Assembly: GCA_900551355.1 (NCBI GenBank)
Contig: URVR01000053.1
Coordinates: forward strand, 1-10,375
DNA from: an uncultured Eubacteriales bacterium
Lineage (GTDB): Bacteria > Bacillota > Clostridia > Oscillospirales > Oscillospiraceae
Length of the DNA stretch: 10,375 nucleotides
Reading direction: 5' to 3'
The notes under the pieces are model-generated. The model saw only the letters and a list, made by a program, of their open reading frames with translations. It ran no database searches and was not told the origin of the DNA. Position 1 is the stretch's first letter; each line of letters begins with the position of its first letter. Of this stretch, positions 7,601 through 10,375 are shown piece after piece. The position numbers and the translations under genes are program-made.

Positions 7601-8194
7601 GTCGTCGAAGAACTCGCAGCGCACCGGCCTGTCCGGCCCAGGCGAGAAAATATCCAGAATACCGCCCCGCAGGGCAAACTGCCCCGCGCCCTCCACCTGC
7701 TGGGCGCGGACATATCCGGCGGCGATGAGCTGCGCCGCCAGCGCCGTCACGTCGTACTGCTGCCCCACCTCCAGCGTGAAGGCTGTCTGCCGCAGCACCT
7801 CGGGCGGCAGACACAGCTGGGCCATGGCCGCCGCCGTGGCCACCACCACCCGGGGCGTCTCCTGTGCCAGACGGTACAGTGCCCACAGCCGTCGGTACTC
7901 CCACTGACGGCTGTACGCCGCCGCGGGCCGCAGCTGCCACTCACGGGCCGGCAGCACCACCGGCTCCTGACCGGTCAGCGCCCGCAGATCCGCCGCCTGC
8001 CGGGCGCACTCCTGCTCGTCGGCGCACAGCATCAGAAGCGGCCTGCCGGTCTGCGCTGCCGCAGCCGCCGCCACGGCGGCCCGCTGCACCGGGGAGAGCC
8101 CCGTGATCATGCTGTGCCTCTCCCGGCCGTCCATGCCGGCTGTCAGCTCCTGCAGCTGCGGCAGCGTCAAAAGCTGTCGGATCAGTCCTTCCAT
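4631..8194 (-). CDS. mfd: Transcription-repair coupling factor Mfd
   Basis: DNA translocase that removes RNA polymerase stalled at lesions and recruits UvrA for nucleotide excision repair. It has 1187 residues, within the family range. The order is complete: a UvrB-like N-terminal module (about 1-370, with ALRGGILDIFSPG at 174-186 and no Walker A, as expected), a linker, the RNA polymerase-interacting CarD-like domain (about 497-560, VGDLVVHVHHGIGRF), then the helicase core. Walker A is GDVGYGKT (656-663), DEEQ is at 757-760, TLSATPIPRT at 781-790, IETGIDIP at 900-907 and QIRGRIGRS at 927-935. The C-terminal TRCF domain starts near 1030 (VPAYIPEGYVP). Start choice: ATG at 8194 with AGGAGG nine bases upstream. 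The upstream in-frame GTG at 8224 has no such site and would place the ribosome binding site inside the gene. It follows pth by 93 bp with no terminator, so it is probably co-transcribed, and overlaps the foldase gene. Confidence 0.98.
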   Translation of the reverse strand: MEGLIRQLLTLPQLQELTAGMDGRERHSMITGLSPVQRAAVAAAAAAQTGRPLLMLCADEQECARQAADLRALTGQEPVVLPAREWQLRPAAAYSRQWEYRRLWALYRLAQETPRVVVATAAAMAQLCLPPEVLRQTAFTLEVGQQYDVTALAAQLIAAGYVRAQQVEGAGQFALRGGILDIFSPGPDRPVRCEFFDDELDSMGDFDVTTQRRVENRQTFTVLPAGEVLPFHDADTAESAARRMDAAAKRLAKKENAAALRQRLEEDAQSLRQGVTPPGGDRYLAAVYPDAATAFDYLPEDCLVCVSEAGRVQEALKAFVWQVKQDVTASMEAGQMAGAFGRLTLTETETAAELERFPVCQMESLPTSRYLVAPKLLLDIPAKQLSSYGGSLETAATDIVHYLTAGYGVLVLCGGEVRARNMQQLLRDKKIPAALELSGSAMPQRGQVCITVGALSAGSEWPGLKLAVLTEGQLTEKLSGSKRKPRPARADNRQKIQSYTDLTVGDLVVHVHHGIGRFAGMLRLPVDGVEKDYIKINYAGSDCLYVPATSLDLVSKYIGGGDEAAEKTRLNKLSGDQWAKTTHRAKAAAKDLAEGLIKLYAQRQREKGFAFSPDSPWQQEFEESFDYTETDDQLAAIRDIKRDMEKPAPMDRLLCGDVGYGKTEVALRAAMKCILDGKQAAILVPTTVLAQQHYATAIARFRAFPVTVEVLSRFRTPAQVKDVLARVKEGRVDLLIGTHKLLAKNVEFKDLGLLIIDEEQRFGVTHKEKLRERARQVDTLTLSATPIPRTLNMALSGIRDMSTIEQPPQDRQPVQTYVLEHDWGIVTEAIRRELDRGGQVYYLHNRVENIDSTASRLRQLLGDGVTVETAHGKMAEGELSRVMSRMAEGDIDVLVCTTIIETGIDIPNVNTLIIEDADRLGLSQLHQIRGRIGRSARRAYAYLTYRTGKVLTEVAAKRLTAIREYVEFGSGFRIAMRDLEIRGAGNLLGPEQSGYMMSVGYDMYLKLLNDAVLEQQGRGAEVRTECSADLTVPAYIPEGYVPAAEQRMDLYRRIAALRTPADEADLMDELLDRYGDVPKPVAALLDVAMLRSAAMETGITDITQKGRQLLFSFDTRIDPAALLAVCTMAGYRNRLQLAAGTSPRLTLFLQPNENALDAAGGLVEQLRLQQNEIRGQQSREGGNDHEE

Positions 8195-8287
8195 GTGCTC
8201 TCCCCTCCTCTCCGAAGGCGGCACATCGCCGCCTGTACTTCCGGTTTATATTCTATGTGGCTTTGCTGAAATTTACCTGAAAAAGCG

Positions 8288-8884
8288 TTACCCGTTGAAG
8301 CGGTTCATGGCTGTGTCCGCCCCCTGCTCAATGAGGCACAGCGCCGCCGCTGCCGCGCGGTCCAGCGTGGCGCGCAGCAGCTTGGCCTCCTCGCCCTGGG
8401 GCTTGCCGATGACCCAGTCGATCATCTCGTGGTCCGGGTGCTCCGGCATGCCCACGCCCACCTTGATGCGGGGAAAACCGTCGGTGCCCAGATGCTGGAT
8501 GATGTTCTTCAGGCCGTTGTGGCCGCCGGCGGAACCGCTTTTGCGGATGCGCAGCTTCCCCACCGGCAGCGACACGTCGTCGGAGATGACCACCACACGG
8601 TCTGCCGGCACCTTGTAGAACCGGGCCGCTTCGCCCACCGCCTCGCCGGACAGGTTCATGTAGGTCTGGGGCTTCATCACCAGGATCTTATTGCCGTTCC
8701 GCTCCAGAATGCCCGTCCACGCCTTGAACCGCAGCTTGGTGAGCTTGAAATTTTCCTTTTCCATCAGACTGTCCAGCGCCAGCCACCCCATGTTGTGCCG
8801 GGTGGACTCATACTTGCTGCCGGGGTTGCCCAGACCCACCAGGATCCAGTTGACGCCGCCGGCCTGCTTCCGGTTAAAAAACAA
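8288..8884 (-). CDS. pth: Peptidyl-tRNA hydrolase
   Basis: Cytosolic enzyme that cleaves peptidyl-tRNA released from stalled ribosomes and so recycles tRNA. It has 198 residues, including a short N-terminal extension (MFFNRKQAGG) before the usual WILVGLGNPG start of the fold. Family residues are all in place: Asn20 in GLGNPG, catalytic His30 in TRHNMG, Asn77 in KPQTYMNLSG, Asp102 in SDDVSLPVGK, and Asn123 in SGSAGGHNGL. The start is TTG at 8884, supported by AAGGAGG eight bases upstream; no ATG or GTG lies near the expected N-terminus (the codon before NWILVG is GTC). It is first in a likely pth-mfd-foldase transcript, driven by a promoter just past the prs stop. In many Firmicutes prs, pth and mfd are likewise adjacent, which fits. 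Confidence 0.97.
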   Translation of the reverse strand: MFFNRKQAGGVNWILVGLGNPGSKYESTRHNMGWLALDSLMEKENFKLTKLRFKAWTGILERNGNKILVMKPQTYMNLSGEAVGEAARFYKVPADRVVVISDDVSLPVGKLRIRKSGSAGGHNGLKNIIQHLGTDGFPRIKVGVGMPEHPDHEMIDWVIGKPQGEEAKLLRATLDRAAAAALCLIEQGADTAMNRFNG

Positions 8885-8899
8885 GGCTCCCGCCTCCTT
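8882..8899 (-). promoter_or_regulatory. pth ribosome binding site and TTG start
   Basis: The strong Shine-Dalgarno AAGGAGG (8893-8899 on the minus strand) is 8 nt from the TTG initiator (8882-8884). It decides the start, because the only start codon at proper distance is TTG. Confidence 0.8.
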
Positions 8900-8903
8900 C
8901 TTG

Positions 8904-8937
8904 AAAACTAAAGAGGGACTGCAAACGCAGTCCCTCT
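8904..8937 (-). terminator. prs intrinsic terminator
   Basis: A perfect 11-bp stem AGAGGGACTGC (8912-8922) with GCAGTCCCTCT (8927-8937) and a 4-nt loop. On the minus strand it is followed by the broken U-run TTAGTTTT (8904-8911), so it ends prs transcripts. It directly adjoins the -10 box of the pth promoter, and RNA started there would lack about half of the first arm. Confidence 0.8.
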
Positions 8938-8966
8938 ATTATAACACGGTTTTTCCCGTTTGCAAA
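8938..8966 (-). promoter_or_regulatory. Promoter of pth-mfd-foldase
   Basis: On the minus strand TTTGCA (8961-8966), 17-bp spacer, and perfect TATAAT (8938-8943) with a TGT extension. It sits within 5 bp of the prs stop codon. Predicted start is near 8931, inside the terminator stem, about 45 nt before the pth start codon. Confidence 0.8.
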
Positions 8967-8970
8967 GCGT

Positions 8971-9930
8971 TCAGTTGAACAGCTTGGCGATGGATATCTC
9001 CTGATAGATACGCTCGATGGCCTCGGCGAACATGGGCGCCACGGACAGGTACTTGATCTTGTCGCAGCCCTCGCCCATAGTCTCGGGGATGGTGTTCAGC
9101 AGCGCGACCTCCTTGATGACGCTGGCGCTCAGGCGCTCCAGCGCCGGGCCGGACAGCACGCCGTGGCTGGCGCAGGCGTACACGCTGTTGGCGCCGCCCA
9201 CCTCCACGATGGCTTTGGCGGCGTTGCAGATGGAGCCGGCGGTGTCGATCATGTCGTCGAACAGGATGCAGTCCTTGCCGGACACATCGCCGATGACGTT
9301 CATGACCTCACACTGGTTGGCCTTCTGGCGGCGCTTATCCACGATGGCCAGACTCATGTGCAGCTTCTGGGCGAAGGTGCGGGCGCGGGCCACGGAGCCT
9401 ACGTCGGGAGACACCACCACCATATCCTCGCACTTCTCGCCAAACTTCTTGGCGTAGTAATCCACGAACACGGGATTGCCCAGCAGATTGTCCACGGGGA
9501 TATCAAAGAAGCCCTGGATCTGGCTGGCATGGAGATCCATGGTCAGCACGCGGTCGGCGCCGGAGGCGGTGAGCATGTTGGCCACCAGCTTGGCGGAGAT
9601 GGGATCGCGGCTCTTGGCCTTGCGGTCCTGACGGGCATAGCCGAAATAGGGGATCACCGCAGTGACACGGCCTGCGGAGGCACGCTTGCAGGCATCGATC
9701 ATGATGAGCAGCTCCATCAGGCTGTCATTGACCGGCTTGCAGGTGGAGTTGATGAGGAACACATCGCTGCCGCGGACGCTCTCATACAGGGAGACAGAAG
9801 CCTCGCCGTCCGCGAAGGATTTGACCTCCGCCTCGCCCAGCTTGATGCCGATGAGCCTGCAGATCTCCTGTGCCAGTGCGGGGTTGGCGTTGCCGGTGAA
9901 GATCTTGATATCCTTGCCGTGAGAAATCAT
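8971..9930 (-). CDS. prs: Ribose-phosphate pyrophosphokinase (PRPP synthetase)
   Basis: Cytosolic enzyme that transfers pyrophosphate from ATP to ribose 5-phosphate, making PRPP for purine, pyrimidine, NAD, histidine and tryptophan synthesis. It has 319 residues, the usual class I length. Visible signatures: FTGNANPALAQEI at 11-23, FADGEASV at 39-46, the ATP-binding PYFGYARQDRK at 94-104, metal and ribose-phosphate contact MDLHASQIQGFFD at 131-143, the flexible-loop Lys-Arg pair in DKRRQKANQ (198-206), and the PRPP-binding loop CILFDDMIDTAGS at 221-233. The ribosome binding site is modest (GAGGGT, six bases before ATG), weaker than those of its neighbours. No promoter is visible between its start and the terminator at 10002-10076, so expression seems to depend on read-through from the leader upstream. 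It ends with its own terminator before pth. Confidence 0.98.
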   Translation of the reverse strand: MISHGKDIKIFTGNANPALAQEICRLIGIKLGEAEVKSFADGEASVSLYESVRGSDVFLINSTCKPVNDSLMELLIMIDACKRASAGRVTAVIPYFGYARQDRKAKSRDPISAKLVANMLTASGADRVLTMDLHASQIQGFFDIPVDNLLGNPVFVDYYAKKFGEKCEDMVVVSPDVGSVARARTFAQKLHMSLAIVDKRRQKANQCEVMNVIGDVSGKDCILFDDMIDTAGSICNAAKAIVEVGGANSVYACASHGVLSGPALERLSASVIKEVALLNTIPETMGEGCDKIKYLSVAPMFAEAIERIYQEISIAKLFN

Positions 9931-10001
9931 GGTGTTACCCTCTCGCTTTCTGTCCGTAACGGAACATTTTTTTGACTGTTTTCTGTCGCGCTCTACCTGT
10001 T

Positions 10002-10076
10002 AAAAAACAAACAAAAAGCGCCGTCGCCCCGCCCTTCACCGCTGGATAAAGCGGTATTCGGCGATGCTGACGGCGC
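10002..10076 (-). terminator. Intrinsic terminator in the prs leader (possible attenuator)
   Basis: On the minus strand GCGCCGTC (10069-10076) pairs perfectly with GACGGCGC (10018-10025), followed by TTTTTGTTTGTTTTTT. Inside are two more helices: CGCC/GGCG (10060-10063 with 10030-10033) and ACCGC/GCGGT (10051-10055 with 10038-10042) capped by an 8-nt loop. It lies 72 bp before the prs start, between the promoter and prs. Confidence 0.7.
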
Positions 10077-10140
10077 ACGCTCCGGCAGAGGAAGCGCACA
10101 CAGGAAAAATATGGACTTTTGCGCGGCGCAGACGATCCAT
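10036..10140 (-). CDS. Possible 34-residue leader peptide ORF
   Basis: A small ORF starting MDRLRRAKVHIFPV and ending YRFIQR, on the predicted prs leader transcript. The ATG at 10140 has GGAGG (10149-10153) eight bases upstream and starts about 30 nt after the predicted transcription start. Its UGA stop lies within the terminator hairpin (closing pair of the inner helix). The peptide has a basic N-terminus and a short hydrophobic middle, but I recognise no family. The ribosome binding site can pair with CTTCCTC (10088-10094) inside the ORF, which would limit translation. It may be a real leader peptide, or a chance ORF in a structured small RNA. A longer 77-codon reading from 10269 is rejected: it has no ribosome binding site and runs across the promoter. 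Confidence 0.3.
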   Translation of the reverse strand: MDRLRRAKVHIFPVCASSAGACAVSIAEYRFIQR

Positions 10141-10175
10141 CGGCCCTTCCTCCCCTCGGTCTGTTTTCTCTGTCT

Positions 10176-10186
10176 CTATTATAACA
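10176..10186 (-). promoter_or_regulatory. Extended -10 promoter of the prs leader
   Basis: On the minus strand TGTTATAATAG: a perfect TATAAT (10178-10183) with a TGT extension. At 17-bp spacing the -35 region reads CTGGAT (10201-10206), a poor match, so recognition would rest on the extended -10. Start is predicted near 10171, about 240 nt before the prs ATG. Confidence 0.7.
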
Positions 10187-10375
10187 GGCTCTGCGGGAAA
10201 ATCCAGTATTTTTCCCACTTTTTTTGGCAACAATTTTTCAGGGCGGGAAATGCCCATCCAAATCACCATTTTTTCATGGAAACAGCGGCCATTTTTTGTA
10301 TTTCTAAGAAAATGCAGGGGTTTTTGCCATTTATGAGTTGCATTTTCATTTCCATTGCATTACAATAGGCAGGTA
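10187..10375. other. AT-rich intergenic end of window
   Basis: No convincing coding sequence. It holds an AT-rich inverted repeat GGGAAAA (10195-10201) with TTTTCCC (10210-10216), followed on the plus strand by ACTTTTTTT; this has a terminator-like shape but no plus-strand gene feeds it. The sharp drop in GC compared with the rest suggests regulatory or spacer DNA upstream of prs. Confidence 0.5.
10338..10366 (+). promoter_or_regulatory. Weak candidate promoter pointing out of the window
   Basis: TTGCAT (10338-10343), 17-bp spacer, TACAAT (10361-10366). The -10 is 5 of 6, the -35 only 3 of 6. It would drive a divergent gene beyond the right edge; the edge prevents confirmation. Confidence 0.25.

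Noticed and set aside
6656..8269. 537-codon plus-strand ORF and the 536-codon alternative minus-frame ORF over mfd
   Set aside because: Both are shadows of mfd with biased Arg/Gly/Ala/His/Leu content and no domain; mfd has every expected motif in its own frame.
8195..8287. Internal promoter for mfd in the pth-mfd gap (TATAAA near 8247)
   Set aside because: The -10-like box has no acceptable -35 at 16-18 bp and no TG extension, so it is too weak to call.
10146..10152. RNase P RNA (the GAGGAA-type P4 motif) or another classical ncRNA in the prs leader
   Set aside because: GAGGAAGGGCCG is only a superficial match; the 170-nt RNA is far too short and the other conserved RNase P segments are missing. 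SRP RNA motifs are absent too, and 6S RNA cannot be shown from one sequence.
10036..10269. 77-codon minus-strand ORF upstream of prs
   Set aside because: No ribosome binding site at 10269, and it runs through the extended -10 promoter; only the internal 34-codon reading has a plausible start.

Overview
The window reads as a stretch of high-GC chromosomal housekeeping sequence from an anaerobic gut Firmicute, most likely in the Oscillospirales (Oscillospiraceae-like Clostridia). That placement is an inference from GC-rich codon use combined with Firmicute-style AT-rich promoters and strong AGGAGG ribosome binding sites, a DUF4358 lipoprotein, a clostridial ThlA-type thiolase, and the run prs, pth, mfd, PrsA-like foldase. 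Bases 1-50 are not biological: they are an Illumina Nextera i5 adapter ending in the Tn5 mosaic end, so real sequence starts at about 51, at what is probably a contig end.

Layout. 96-551 (-) encodes a small DUF4358 lipoprotein. A 300-bp divergent intergenic region follows, with a promoter for each side. 852-1976 (+) is prfB (peptide chain release factor 2), which here is one uninterrupted frame without the usual programmed frameshift. It converges on the thiolase gene (2149-3405, -), and the gap between them holds two intrinsic terminators, one plus-strand specific and one bidirectional. The thiolase has its own upstream region (3406-3579) with two tandem promoters and two Rex-like operators. 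From 9930 down to 3580 (-) lies a block: prs (PRPP synthetase), then pth (peptidyl-tRNA hydrolase), mfd (transcription-repair coupling factor) and a membrane-anchored PrsA/SurA-like foldase whose start overlaps the end of mfd. A terminator and a promoter sit back to back between prs and pth, so pth-mfd-foldase can be transcribed separately from prs.

Upstream of prs (9931-10375) there is no convincing conventional gene. There is a strong extended -10 promoter, a possible 34-codon leader ORF with a good ribosome binding site, a folded RNA ending in an intrinsic terminator, and only then prs. I see no second promoter after the terminator, so this looks like an attenuator leader, or alternatively an independent small RNA.

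Functionally this is core metabolism: translation termination and rescue (RF2, Pth), PRPP supply (Prs), transcription-coupled repair (Mfd), envelope protein folding, and the first step of the acetyl-CoA to butyrate route (thiolase). I see no mobile element, CRISPR array, tRNA or rRNA. The points most worth a second look are regulatory: the prs leader, the redox-type operators at the thiolase, the shared 11-mer promoter core TGTTATAATAG in three promoters, and the frameshift-free prfB.
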